NCBI RefSeq assembly: GCF_033115175.1
Contig: NC_084833.1
Span: forward strand, 50,864,716 to 50,928,715
From: Lepus europaeus
Taxonomy: Eukaryota; Chordata; Mammalia; Lagomorpha; Leporidae
DNA length: 64,000 nt
Reading direction: 5' to 3'
In this document: positions 25,629-37,639 of the stretch, one piece after another
Position numbering within the stretch: the first letter of the stretch is position 1
Layout of the letters: each line of letters begins with the position of its first letter
Translations under genes and position numbers: made by a program
The notes under the pieces: generated by a model
Database searches by the model: none
What the model saw: only the letters and a program-made list of their open reading frames with translations
Told to the model about the DNA's origin: nothing

Positions 25629-25720
25629 TGAGCTCGCGGTGGCGACTTGGCCGCGGGCTCCGCGTGGTCTGCGGGCTTTCTCGGCCCGCGCTGAGCTGGA
25701 GCTGCCCGCTCCCAGCGGTG

Positions 25721-26980
25721 TGTTTTTCTTTTGTGTGCGCTTCTACGAGTCGTGTCTTAGGTGTTGAATCCGGGTGGGAGTGTGTGATAACGCCCCGGGG
25801 AGATGGTGGTTCGGAGGAAGTTAGAAATGTTCCTGGAGAGGGGTGAGACCATTTCCTAGGAATGCCTGGTGCCTTCCTGCTTCTCCCCGTGCCAAGGTGA
25901 AGTTTGGGGTGGGCCGGGCAGGGGGTAACCGAGTCGTGGGTTCTGCACCCTGACCACCGTCTCGCCCACCTCCGCTCTTTTCTGGTTGCCAGAGGGTTGT
26001 GGTAGAGAGAAGGGAGGTGGAATTCTTCGTTCTTAGAATTTGCTCTTGGGAAGAGGTTTGAGTGGTCTTTGAGAGAAAACCCAGATATCTTTCTGCTTTT
26101 GTCAAACCTAAAAGGTGTGGCTTATGCTGGGAGGGAAGGAAGGTACCCTGTTCTGTCTGGTAACAAAGGTATTTTTTTTTTTTTTTAAACCGTATCAGCA
26201 GTACTGATGGTGAAATATTTTTTTCTGTCTCCCTTTTCACCCATTTGTTACTAACTGGGTGTTGGAATCGCTTATTTCATTTCGGTTAAGGCTTATTGTG
26301 CCGTTACAATGCAGAGTAGTGCAACATAAATGGGATGCTCCCCCTCCACTGTGAGTAGATGAGCAGTAATTGCTGCTGTACTATTCCACGGGGTGGGACA
26401 CGGCTAAAACGCCTGTATCCAGGAAGAGAGCACATTTAGGTGCTGAACATTTACAGTATGTTCATTAGTGGGTTAAAAAAAAATCAGGAGGTGAGATTGG
26501 TTTAATTTCAGTAGGTTGCCGACCCACAGATGCTTCAGGTTGCTGTTTCCCTGGATGGGGGGAGGAGGCTGGGAGGAACTGATGGCAAAACATTTAGCAA
26601 AAAATTTACAGCTAACCCTTTCTTTGGGGGCTGGTGAGATGGTTAGTGGGGAGGTGAGAAGGTTGGGTTGAGGAGTGAGGATAAGCCTGGGTTCCAGTAT
26701 TGATTAGTAGTGTTACCTAAAAGATTTAAACCAATAATATTTAAACCAGTATTTCTTTGGGGGAGGGGCCATCCGAATGTATTTGATCCCTAAGTTAATT
26801 ATTTAATGGTATTGGAACTTTCTGTTTTTGGGAAATAGTATTAGAAACCATTAAGAGAACAGTAATTGCTGCCTTCCTAGTGGTTTTCTAGAATTCACTT
26901 GTGAAAGAATGGGTAGTACAGTACCTGGATGCTACAAATATCAAAGGTGTAAACAAAGAAATATACATGAGAAAGATGGG
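25721..26980. other. RRAS2 intron 1, proximal, repeat-free
   Basis: About 1.26 kb without any SINE or LINE I recognise. Contains only a T-run at 26171-26186. It may hold intronic regulatory sequence, but no specific site can be supported. Confidence 0.5.
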
Positions 26981-26984
26981 GGGA

Positions 26985-27095
26985 CTCCAGAAGGCTCATG
27001 GAAAAATTGAAATAAAAGATAAGGTTATTTTTGTACAAAAAATTTTTGAAATCTGTGCAGTTTTTTTTTATCATATGCATTTCCATGAGGTTTAA
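26985..27095 (+). mobile_element. Short palindromic DNA-transposon-like element
   Basis: CTCATGGAAA near 26995 is matched by its reverse complement TTTCCATGAG near 27080, enclosing AAATAAAAGATAAGGTTATTTTTGTAC. A related stretch is at 34735-34795. Family uncertain (mariner-like MITE suspected). Confidence 0.45.
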
Positions 27096-27104
27096 TATGG
27101 CTTT

Positions 27105-27300
27105 GAAGCATCCAAACTTGAGTCTGTGCCTCTTGCTTCCTTGTTTATTGGCTGTGAGAACACTGCCACAATATTCAGCCTCTCTGAACCTTAATTTTTT
27201 GGCCAGTGGAATGGGCTCATTACACATCCTTTAGAACTTGTAAATTGTGAAAGGGATCTTAGGTTAGTATGTATCTAGGGCATGCTATACATGCAGTAGT
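27105..27300 (+). mobile_element. MIR-like relic
   Basis: AGCCTCTCTGAACCTTAATTTT and AGTGGAATGGGCTCATTACAC resemble the MIR 3' half. Confidence 0.5.
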
Positions 27301-27559
27301 TAACGTTTAATGTTTGCATGTGTGTATTTTTAGAATGTGTTTAAATGTAGATGGAATTCAGAACTGGGGAAAAGTTGGTGTGGGAAAGGCTGATGAAAGT
27401 ACCACGTCGGCTTGATGGTGGGGAGGATGGAAATGTCCTGTGTGAGTGGAGTGTGGGGTAGTGCTAGCTCAGAGCGGGCAGGCGGGCAGGCGGGCAAAGC
27501 GGAGAGTGGGCTGGATAGGTGACTTAGGACCTTGCAGGTGAGAAAGGGAGGCAGGAAGC

Positions 27560-27925
27560 AGGCCATCTGGATAGAGTCCCAGCTCTGACGCTTGGTGCCT
27601 GGGTAATCTTAGGCAGTCTCTGTACCTTAGTTTTCCCAATGTGTAAGCTGGGGAAATAACTCTTTGAGTTAAATGAATTAATGTGTGTCAAAGGCTTCAG
27701 GGGCAGGGAACATTTTTTCTTCCAAGGGCCTTTTGAGTGTGTATGACATCTTTCAAGGGCCATACACAATGATCAACGTAAAAAGTAGCCTGCTGTAGAT
27801 TCAGTGAAACCCACGTGCGGTTTCCTTGGCAGAGCCAGACCAGATGATTTCGTGGGTCTGCGGGGTGGACGTTCCCCACCCCTGACTTAGAACAATGTCT
27901 GGTGCATAATGAGGCAGTGTACCTT
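27560..27925 (+). mobile_element. MIR relic split by a hAT element
   Basis: Left part (CCAGCTCTGACGCTTGGTGCC to TGTGTGTCAAAGGCTT) stops at 27697. The right part resumes at 27885 with ACTTAGAACAATGTCTGGTGC. Confidence 0.8.
27698..27884 (+). mobile_element. Non-autonomous hAT-type DNA transposon
   Basis: 187 bp with 15-bp terminal inverted repeats, CAGGGGCAGGGAACA and CGTTCCCCACCCCTG (13 of 15 pairing). Internal GGGCCATACACAATGATCAACG matches a hAT relic family I recall. No clean 8-bp TSD survives. Confidence 0.8.
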
Positions 27926-28619
27926 ATGTGTTAGCTTTAGATTTAGAGCTAACATGACTGTTTATCATCTACACTTAGTAGAACCTCTTTCTGATTCCTG
28001 GGGAGTCAAAATTCATTCTGTGATTGTCTAGAAGTACTAACTGGAAGAAGAGAGAGCAGAATAATCATTTTAATAAGAGGAGGTCAGTTCTATATGTAGG
28101 AGATTAGAGAGCATAAATTGGTCCTATTTATTTTTTAAGACTCCCAAAAACTACACTATTTTTGTAACTTTCAAAATATATTTTCTATTACGTAATCTTG
28201 AACAGAAAAAGTATAATAACAAGTTTGAGCATGGAGAATTTAAAGATAACTTTGCCTTTAGCCTTGACTTTCTTTGACCTTAGATTTAGTTGTTCACTTA
28301 TGCATATAAGGGGCTGCAAAACTAGGAAAGAAAGGTAATAAATTGAGGTACTTTTTCCTCTTAAAATGAATATAGCAAATTATGAAATGTGAAGTTCCAT
28401 GTTATTAAGCATGTATGTCTACATGATCTTGTTTCTGTGCTCTTTTTTTTTTTTAAGTTCTACTGATGAATAGAACACAAAAACGGCAAGTAAACTGCAG
28501 TTAGGAAATGATTCTCACTTTGTCCTGGCTGAGCCGAAAAGAGACCCTTGAATGCTGGGGCTGGGTCTCCTTGCCCAGGTGATACTGGTTGTTTCTTAAT
28601 CTACTCTCATCAATTGAGG
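27926..28619. other. RRAS2 intron 1, unassigned
   Basis: A+T-rich, nothing recognised. Confidence 0.5.
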
Positions 28620-28785
28620 GCTTCAGTTTTTTCTGCGTAAAGTGTGCGGTTTCTTAGCTTCTCAGCCTTGCGAAAGGAGAGTAATAGTAGCACCCTTAGG
28701 GTTTTCGGAGTAAAGAAAATAATGAACACAAATCGTTCGGCACAGTGCCATCTACAGAGTAAGCAAGTGATAGCTGCCACCGGAG
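28620..28785 (+). mobile_element. MIR relic
   Basis: GAGAGTAATAGTAGCACCC and CGGCACAGTGCCATCTACAGAGTAAGCAA. Confidence 0.7.
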
Positions 28786-29241
28786 TTTCTTTGCTGCCAT
28801 TACTTTTGTACCTTGGTGTGCTTCCAAAACAAAATTCGATATTTACTTGTTTTTCCTTAAAGCATAATCTGCTCTACTTTAAGTCTCCACCACCCTCCCC
28901 TTCCTGCTCCCATCACATACTCTCCTCACTTCTGTGTGGGATTTGGGTGTTGGATGTTGATTTCATTTTGAGTTGGGGACACTTCTTTTTGTCAGTTGGA
29001 GTTGATTTTAAGAAATAATGAGGTAGCCATTGAGGATTTGGGTCACTGCTTTGTCTGGCAACCCTGAGAAGAGACCATACATGTTTTACAAATGTAAAGA
29101 GGGAAAGAATTTCGGTTTCTGTTCTTTTGGCATCTTAAGTTTTCAATTCATTTAGCAGTTTGTCAGATGTCGAGTTATGTGGGGGGAGGGAGTTAGCTGA
29201 TTTCTCTCATCTTGAATCTTAGTCTTAAAACTATTGTTCGG
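28786..29241. other. RRAS2 intron 1, unassigned
   Basis: No recognised element. Confidence 0.5.
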
Positions 29242-29418
29242 GCCGGCGCTGTGGCACACCAGGTTAATCCTCAGCCTGAGGCGCTGGCGTCCCATATGGG
29301 TGCTGGTTCTAGTCCTGGTTGCTCCTCTTCCAGTCCAGCTCTCTGCTGTGGCCTGGGATAGCAGTAGAAGATGGCTCAAGTGCTTGGGCCCCTGCACCCG
29401 CATGGGAGACCAGGAAGA
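29242..29418 (+). mobile_element. CSINE, 3'-truncated
   Basis: Intact head (GGCCGGCGCTGTGGC) and first half, ending abruptly at GACCAGGAAGA with no CT zone or A-tail. Confidence 0.9.
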
Positions 29419-29558
29419 TTATTTGTTTTTTTGTGCGTGCTTGTATGTTTATACTGGGATGGGAAGCTGTAGGAGTCTAGTAGGGGACACTTCTGTTGAG
29501 TAGATCAAGAATGCTTTCTCTTGGTAGAAGACAGGCTGTTACCTACTGGAGTGGGATT

Positions 29559-29855
29559 TTTTTTTTTTTTTGAAAGATTGATTTATTTGTAAGATAGGGT
29601 TACAGAAAGGTAGAAAGAGAGAGAAAGAAAGAGACTTAGAGAGAGAGCTGGACCTATCTGAAGCTAGGAGTGAGGAGCTTCTCTCTGGGTCTCCCACACG
29701 GGTGCAAGGGTCCAAGGACTTGGGCCATCTTCTACTGCTTTCCCAGGCCATAGAAGAGAGCTGGATCAGAAATGGAATAGCTGGGTCTGGAAGTGCGCCC
29801 TTATGGGATGCCAGCACTGCAGGTGGTGGCTTTACCTGCTACGCCACAGTGCTGG
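29559..29855 (-). mobile_element. CSINE, left arm of a SINE hairpin
   Basis: Reverse classical copy. Its head abuts the next SINE in inverted orientation. Confidence 0.9.
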
Positions 29856-30142
29856 CATCCCATAGGGGCGCGCTTCCAGACCCAGCTCTCTGCTGTGGCC
29901 TGGGAGAGCAGTGGAAAATAGCCCGGGTCCTTGGGCCCCTGCATGTGTGTGGAGGCACCTGGAGGAGGCTGCTGGCTCCTGGCTTCTGATCGGCCCAGCT
30001 TCTGGCTGTTGTGGCCAGTTGGGGAGTGAACCAGCGGGTGGAGGACCCCTCTCTCTCTCTCTCTCTCTCTGTGCCTCTCCTCTCTCTGTGTAGCACTGAC
30101 TTTCAAGTAAATAAATACATCTTTAAAAAAAAAAAAGACATA
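29849..30142 (+). mobile_element. CSINE, right arm of a SINE hairpin, 5'-truncated
   Basis: Starts at CAGTGCTGGCATCCCATA. 35 of its first 37 bases are the reverse complement of 29788-29824. A 20-bp stretch between two AGCT copies is missing. Confidence 0.88.
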
Positions 30143-30309
30143 TAACATATAAAGGAAAAGACTGGTAAATGGGACCTTTTAAAAACAAACAAAAGACCTA
30201 ATTAGACTGAATTGCTTGATGTTTTATAAATTATACTTTATTTTAGTTCTTTATAAAAGACATGAGGTCCCTTATTAGTTATACAGCATTAAAAGACATT
30301 AAATTGTAA

Positions 30310-30647
30310 TTTTTTTTTTTTTTTTAAGATTTACTCATTTATTTGAAAGGCAAAGTTACAGAGAGACAGAGGTACACAGAGAAAAAGTCTTCCATCTGCT
30401 GGTTCACTCTGCAAATGGCCACAGTGGCCAGAGCTGTCATGATCTAAAGCCAGGAGTTTCCTCTTGGTCTTCCCACATGGGTGCATGGGCCCAAGGACCT
30501 GAGCCATCTTCCACTGCTTTCTCAGGCCACAGCAGAGAGCTGGATCAGAAGTTGGAGCAGCCAGGACTTGAGCTGGTGACCATATGGGATGCTGCCACTG
30601 CAGATGGTGGCTTTACCTGCTATAACATAGCGCCACAATGCTGGCCC
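30310..30647 (-). mobile_element. CSINE, classical
   Basis: Flanks TAAATTGTAATTTTT and TAAATCATAGTTT suggest a diverged TSD. Confidence 0.88.
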
Positions 30648-30689
30648 CTAAATCATAGTTTAAAATTATAGTCAGTTTATTGTTGGTGT

Positions 30690-31745
30690 ATATTAGTAGT
30701 TTAAAATTGCCTCATGAGGATTTTTTTTTCCCTAGAAGAAAGATGATGTAGCCTTGGTGCAGTATAAGAATGTTAGGAGATGTAAAGTGGATGTTGATAT
30801 GACTGTATACATGCTTACTTTTTGACTCAGTACTCTCAAATCTAGGAATTTGCTGTGAAGATAGCCTTCCATAAACATGAAAATACACATGCACAAGATT
30901 GTAATGTTATTTGTAAATACAAAAATTAGAAGCAACCTGTACGATAGCACAATAGTTTAATAAAACGTGCTGCATTCACCCAATGGAATATTATGCAGTT
31001 GTAAAAAAGAATGAGAAAGGTTCAACAGTGAAGTGTTTTTCAAGATATATTGTTCAGTTAAGACAAAGTAAAATACTCAAGTGTCTATGTATAGTATACT
31101 GCCTTTTGTATAAGAAGAGTAGATAAGAAAACACATACACAAATAAAACTTTAAAGAAAAGGGGGCAGGTGTTACAGCACAGCTGCTTGGGACACCCACA
31201 TCCCATATCAGAGTGCCTGAGTTTGAGTCTTGGCTCCACTTCCAATCCAGCTTCCTGCTAATGTGTACCCCAGGAGGCAGCAGATGATGGCTTAAGTACT
31301 TGGGTCCCTGCTTTCCACACGGGAGAGCCCACTGGAGCTCTGGCCTCCTGGCTTTGGCCTGAGCCAGCCCTGACTGTTGCAGGTGTTTGGGGAGTGAACC
31401 TGTGGATGTAAAATCAATTTCTTTCATTTACTTTCTCTCTCTCTCTGAAATAAATTCAAATAAATAAAACTTTATAAAAAAGGCGTGTTTGTTCCTTGGA
31501 GCAAAAACAAAACACCAGAAGGGTAAATGAGAGATCGGTGAGATTAGTTATCTAGAGAGTTTTGGTAGGATTGGGGGCAGTGACCCTTCTGAGGATCTCT
31601 GACTTTGGAACTATGTTAATGTTTCACTTACTCACTATATAAATAGAAAACCCTGCAATAAAATCAGCTGATGAAGAAAAAAAAACACCTTAAGGTGGAA
31701 TACAAACAACAAATGAACTGAACCTAATTTCAAGTGAATAATATA
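30690..31745 (+). mobile_element. L1M/HAL1-type LINE fragment, split by a CSINE
   Basis: TCTAGGAATTTGCTGTGAAGA, CACCCAATGGAATATTATGCAG, then after the SINE TTTGGAACTATGTTAATGTTTCAC, in sense order for an old L1 3' region. Confidence 0.7.
31159..31482 (+). mobile_element. CSINE, older family
   Basis: CATCCCATATCAGAGTGCCTG block. Tail CAAATAAATAAAACTTTATAA. Confidence 0.85.
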
Positions 31746-31787
31746 ACCATAGTGAGGCGGTGAAAGAAAAAACTAACTTAGGTAACT

Positions 31788-32103
31788 TTTTTTTTAAAAG
31801 ATTTATTTGACAGGTAGAGTTAAAGAGGGAGAGACAGAGATCTTCCATTCACTGGTTTACTCCCGAATGGCCACAATGGTCAGGGCTGGGGCAGGCCGAA
31901 CCCAGGATCCAGGAGCTTCAGCTGGGTTTCCCCTGTGGGTGCAGGGGCCCAAGCACTTGAGCCATCTTCCACTGTTTTCCCAAGCGCATTAGCAGGGAGC
32001 TGGATCAGAAGTGGAGCAGCTGGGACTCACACTAGCTCCCATATGGGTGGGATATCAGCATGGCAGGCGGAGTCTTTATCTGCTGCACCACAGCTCCGGC
32101 CCC
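31788..32103 (-). mobile_element. CSINE, classical
   Basis: Flanks AACTTAGGTAACTTT and AACTTTAGGTAATTTT form an imperfect TSD. Confidence 0.88.
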
Positions 32104-32210
32104 ATAACTTTAGGTAATTTTTGAACCTAGTATTTGGATTATGCCCTCAGGACAATGACAAAAAGAATCTGAAAGAAACACTGAACTCTAGTTAGTAGAT
32201 TTTTCTTTTT

Positions 32211-32545
32211 AATTTTGCTTTTTTTTTTTTTTGACGGGCAGAGTGGATAGTGAGAGAGAGAGAGAGAGAAAGGTCTTCCTTTTGCCATTGGTTCACCCTC
32301 CAATGGCCGCTGCGGCCAGCGCATCGCGCTGATCCGAAGGCAGGAGCCAGGTGCTTCTCCTGGTCTCCCATGCGGGTGCAGGGCCCAAGCACTTGGGCCA
32401 TCCTCCACTGCCTTCCCGGGCCATAGCAGAGAGCTGGCCTGGAAGAGGGGCAACCGGATAGAATCCGGAGCCCCAACCGGGACTAGAACCCGGTGTGCCG
32501 GCGCCGCAAGGCAGAGGATTAGCCTGTTAAGCCATGGCGCCGGCC
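32211..32545 (-). mobile_element. CSINE, B-type
   Basis: TSD AGATTTTTCTTTTT at 32197-32210 and 32546-32559, perfect over 14 bp. Single GC-rich unit. Confidence 0.95.
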
Positions 32546-32871
32546 AGATTTTTCTTTTTGACACAGAGGCATGTGTTTGCAGTTGTCCATACTACGATTT
32601 AGCAAATAAATATATTGTGGAAAATGGGAGGCAGTTTCTCTCTGAGGAGAAGGGAAATACTGATGTATGAGGGGTAAAGGTTAGAATGAACTCTGATGTT
32701 TGCTTGGAATTGAAAATATTGGCAAAAGCACATGGTTTTTAAAGCATATAGATATATTGAAATATATAGATATAGAAATACAGTTGATATGTGTGGACAC
32801 GTGCACATATCTATACTATACATCTTTTTCCAGCTGTGTGTCTGTTGAGAGGAGCTGAAAATCTTGGTTTC

Positions 32872-33206
32872 CTTATTTTTTTAAAATAGGTTTATTTATT
32901 TATTTGAAAGGCAGAGAGAGAGGGAGGGAGAAGCAGAGAGAGAGATATATCTTCCATCTGCTGATTCACTCCCCAAATGGTTGCAGTGGCTGGAACTGGG
33001 CTGATCTGAATCCAGGAGACAAGAGCTTTGTCTGGATCTCCCACGTTGGTGTAGAGGCCTATGCACTTGACCATCTTCTGCTGTTTTCCCAGGCACATTA
33101 GCAGGGAGCTGGATCAGAAGTGAAATAGCTGGGACTCTTAACTGGTGTATGGGATACTAGTGCCGCAGGTGGTGGCTTTACCCACTGCGCCACAGCGTAG
33201 GCACCC
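32872..33206 (-). mobile_element. CSINE, classical
   Basis: Perfect 14-bp TSD AAAATCTTGGTTTC at 32858-32871 and 33207-33220. Confidence 0.95.
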
Positions 33207-33292
33207 AAAATCTTGGTTTCTAAATACCAGTCTCTACTAGGAGGAAATGACTGATTCCAGGACTCAGGTAGGAATAAGCTGAGCTTGGAGCA

Positions 33293-33613
33293 TTTTTTTT
33301 TAAAGATTTATTTTATTTATTTGAAAGAGTTACAGAGAGAGGTAGAGACAGAGAGAGAGGTCTTCCATCTGCTAGTTCACTCCCCAGATGGCTGCAACGC
33401 CTGGAGCTGCACTGATCCGAAGGCAGGAGCTTCTTCCGGATCTCCCACGTGGGTGCAGGAGACCAAGGACTTGGGCCATCCTCTACTGCCTTCCCAGGCC
33501 ACAGCAGAGAGCTGGATTGGAAAAGGAACAGCTGGGACTAGAACCGGCGCACATATGGGATGCTGGCGCTTCAGGCCAGGGCTTTAACTCGCTATGCCAC
33601 AGCGCCGGCCCCA
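33293..33613 (-). mobile_element. CSINE, classical
   Basis: Head end CCACAGCGCCGGCCCC is close to consensus. Confidence 0.92.
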
Positions 33614-33615
33614 TT

Positions 33616-33958
33616 TTTTTTTTTTTTTTTAATTTGGTTATTTATTTCAGAGAGTGATGGAGAGTGTGTGTGTTGGAGGGTGGAGTTGGAGAGAGGGAAA
33701 AGATCTTCCATCCACTTGTTCACTCCTGAATACACAGCTCGGCCTGGATCAGGCTGAAGACAGACAGGAGCCAATAACTGCATCCAGGTCTTCTACATGA
33801 GTGGCAGGAGCACAGGCACTCAACCATCACTGGGCATCTCCTGGGTGTATTAGCAAGGAGCTCAATCAGAATAGTAATTAGGACCCTACCTGGCACTCTG
33901 CTGTGGGATGTGGGTGTCCTAAGCAATGGCTCACCCACTGCATCACAACTCCTGCCCC
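33616..33958 (-). mobile_element. CSINE, older family
   Basis: Poly(T) then GTGTGTGTG-containing variant. Head end CATCACAACTCCTGCCCC. Confidence 0.8.
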
Positions 33959-34734
33959 ACTTGCAGCATCTTGTAGGGCCAAAAAATGAGAAAGTGCTAA
34001 TGAAGTGATGAGTACATGCCAGACAGCTGTAGGAACCCACCTGGAACTCCCATTGGCTTATATTGAGGTAAATAAGGCAAATATTGATTGTTGCCCATAA
34101 GTAATCAATAATGCTGTAGTGCGAAATAAATGCAAAATTCTCTATGTAGAAGTCTGACTAATGAACAAACAGGAAAATCACCATTTGCAGTCATAACAGT
34201 TGCTTCAAGTAAGAATCATAAGTGGATGTTCAAACTAGGTGAAAGATTGAGAATATTTGGATGTTAAAATAGTCTCAAAGTATCTTCCCATATATTACTA
34301 ATTATCAAGGGGAAAATAATGTTCCTGGGGAGAAGACTGTCCGTCACACCTTGACCACCATCGGTGCTGATGTTGCTTTAGGCAGTGGTAATGAGCAGAG
34401 TTTGTTTTGTTTGCTTAACAATGGAATACTTTCTGAGAAATATGTTTTGAGGCAATTTTTGCTTTCTTAGTTTATGGAAACACTGTCCCATTTGAGGTCA
34501 GGTAGTTACGCTAATAAGATCTAGTCTTTATAATCACCTTAGCTAGGTATTGAACAAAATTCAGGCTAAAGCAACCAGTTAAGATGTAAAGGAGACCAAC
34601 TTTCTCTTAGAAGAAAAAAGTCATTTAATTTTGTAGCCAGGTGTCTTGAGAGAGACAGGTTGATAAATTTAGTTTACGCCGGTACGAATTTTGGCCATGA
34701 ACTCAGTCAGCAAGCGTATCTTGTGAACAGGACA
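33959..34734. other. RRAS2 intron 1, unassigned
   Basis: No repeat confidently recognised. Confidence 0.5.
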
Positions 34735-34791
34735 CTTCAAAAAAGTCTGTGGAAAATGGAATTTAAAAATAAATTTTGGTGCAAATTTCTT
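34735..34791 (+). mobile_element. Partial copy of the 26985 palindromic element
   Basis: TCTGTGGAAAATGGAATTTAAAAATAAATTTTGGTGCAAA shares its left half with 26985. The right half is replaced by a SINE. Confidence 0.45.
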
Positions 34792-35055
34792 TTACAAGTT
34801 TATTTGAAAGGCAAAATTAGAGGGAGAGGCCGAGAGAGTGGGATCTGTTGGTTCATTTCCCAAATAACCTGTAATAGCCAGGGCTGGGCCAGGCCAAAGC
34901 CAGGAGCCAGGAACTCCATTTAGGTCTCCCAACCTGGGTGGCAGTGACCTAAGGACTTGGACCATCATCTGCTGCTTTCCCAGGCATATTAGCAGGAGCT
35001 ATGTTAAAAGCAGAGTAGCAGCCAGGACTCCTGCTGGCACTCTGATGGGGGATAT
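34792..35055 (-). mobile_element. CSINE, head missing
   Basis: Older reverse copy that ends at GGCACTCTGATGGGGGATAT. Confidence 0.8.
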
Positions 35056-36875
35056 AAAATCTACTGGTTATTGTATGCTCCATCTCATAGTTACCATTTT
35101 TTGTAGTAAACACACTTAACATCTACTCAGTATTTTTTAAGAATACAATATTTTATTATTTTATTAAATTATTTTAATCAAATTATTTTTATATTATTTA
35201 TAGTTACCATGTTGTACAACCAGTTTTTATTTTGAATTGTGATGCAAAGATCACTTACTTTCAAGTCCTTTTGCCTGAGTAGATGTGTAAGGTTATAGTT
35301 ATGCATGATAAATGATGATTTGGTTGGATATCAAGTGTTCTGTCGTATGTTTTTGCATTAAAACAAAATACAAATAGTGCTTGTATTTTAAAAGTACTGC
35401 TTTATTTATCTGGCTGGCTTCAAGTTTCTATCCTGTAGAAATAATTTTTCTATTTGCATGCTTGCAGCATTCCCTTATCATTGGAAGCAGAAACATTTAT
35501 CAGGGTATGACTAGGAGGTTTTCTTGGTTCATTAGTTTTCCTAGGAGAGTGATGAAGCACTCTCAGTTTCTGGGGGATTTTCTTCTCCATTTTTCTACTA
35601 ATTTTCTCATTTATCTTTTGGAGTATACTTTATTTGTGCATTGGCTCTTTGTAGTCTTCATACCATGTTTTAAATCAATCATTACAAAAGGACAAGATAC
35701 ACCCCATTCTAGGACCATTTGTCAGATTTGCCTTTTCTATCACTGTTGAAATTTTCTGAATGTCAGATAATGACCAGCTCCACAACCGATTTAATGCCCT
35801 TGATATCTCAATCTGATATTAAATAGTGACAGTGTTCTCATATTAAGACTGCAAAAGTAGTATGTTTTTGAAAGCTTGATATGGTTTAATGAAACAACTT
35901 TTTTAGGGTAGGTTTCTTTGTGTAGAAGACAATATTTTTTTCTTTCTGTTGCTGAAGCATTGCCCTTAGGTGTTTTTGGTACTGGAAGTGAAGAACTGGT
36001 CATCCTTTGAATTGCCTTGGGTTACTGAGATTTGCATTGTGTTTTGATGCTGAAGAGCAAGTTGATACTGGGAGCTTCAATTTCTTTTGAAGACCTATAA
36101 GTAGCAGGATTTCAACAAATGAAAAATTCTGTTGAAATCTCTAAGACAGTCAGCCAGATTGGGTTTTGGCTGAGAGATATGGTTTTAGAAAATTAGAGAT
36201 GGCTAGAAGGACGAGTTTTAATCCCTCACGTCTCAGCTTTGTGCTGAGGCAAGTGGAAGAGGCTGAGGAGGCAGGTATGTGATTGTTAACTTGTAAAATA
36301 CAAATCAAGACAAAGGTTTTTCTTGCTGTGCATGTGGAAATTGGAGTGGCTTTGAAGCAAAAGGATTCTGCCTTGACTCTAACAACTTTTAATGGCAACA
36401 CTTAACATTGATTTTTAAAAGTTGTTCCAAGAACATGAGTGTAGAAAGATATTTATAGCTATAAGGTGCAGAGTTTCACACAAATTCAGTAAAATTAAAT
36501 TTGATTTTTTAAAAAAAATCTTACATATTCTTTGCTTTTTCACGCTTATTTAATCTGAATCTACATTTTATTATTACATTTCTCACATTATATTACATTT
36601 CTAACAAAAACTAAATTTTTTCTTTGCATTTCTCTTTTTGCTTTCTTTTATTAATTATTAGGCATTAAAACTCAGGATGATTAAATCTTTGTCCCTCTTA
36701 TCATTAAATAATATCGCTCTCGTGTGTGTTTTACTTTGGATTTCATCTTGTAACTTTAATATTGCCCACCCTGCTTGACTTCATTGTATATAATCCCTCT
36801 CACCCTTCTTTTGGTCATTTGTATCAAGCTTGTGTGGAGGATATGTGATATAATGGTTAAAAAATTAAAAATGAG
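35056..36875. other. RRAS2 intron 1, A+T-rich SINE-free block
   Basis: About 1.8 kb with no SINE. Some T-rich stretches (35130-35230, 36580-36660) could be old LINE remnants, but I cannot assign them. Confidence 0.45.
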
Positions 36876-37172
36876 AGGGCCCATTGTTGTGGCATGCAGT
36901 GGGTTAAGCTGAAGCTTGGAAGTGGTGATTTGAGCCCTGGCTACTCTGCTTCTGATCCAGCTCCTTGCTAATGTACCTGGGAAGGCAGTGGAGGATGGCC
37001 CAAGTACCTGGACCCCTGCCATCAGGATAGCGTTCCTGGCTCCTGGCTTTGGCCTGGCCCAGACCTGACTGTTGCGGGCATTTGGGGAGTGAACCAGCAG
37101 GGGGAAGCCACCTCTCTCTAGCTCTCCCACTATCTCTCTGTTGCTCTGTGTTTTAAATAAATAAATAAAAAC
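36876..37172 (+). mobile_element. CSINE, classical
   Basis: Small deletion in the head-core junction. Tail AAATAAATAAATAAAAACC. Confidence 0.88.
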
Positions 37173-37637
37173 CTGAGAGTCTCATTTAGTAGGGGAGTTA
37201 AGCAATTGAATTATTATTTTGGAATCTAGACAAATTTGTTTTTATCCTTGTCATTCTATTTTATTTTATTACTTTACTCCCCTCCCCCCGACCCTGCATT
37301 AGGAGTGTAGTGATAATTTCAGTAGTAGAGGTTGCTTCGGAGGAATTGCTCCTGTAGCTTTGCCTACTTATGTGTAATGGAATTTAGCACTGCAGCTGCA
37401 TAGTTTTTTTTTTTTTTTTTTGTCATTTTCAGAAGGTTCTGGACCAGGATGAATTCATACTGTTCATATAATGAAGTGACAGTTCACATGTCAAGATTTA
37501 AAATTTAATTCAGCCACTACAGGACAATATGGCCTTGGTTACATCGTGTTACTTTTCTGGGTTCAATTGTCATTTCTCACATGTAGATTTTGGATTAGAT
37601 AATGATTCTGTGTCTGGTTCACAGTTGTTTTGTATGG
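37173..37637. other. RRAS2 intron 1, unassigned
   Basis: Nothing recognised beyond a T-run at 37405-37421. Confidence 0.5.
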
Positions 37638-37639
37638 TT

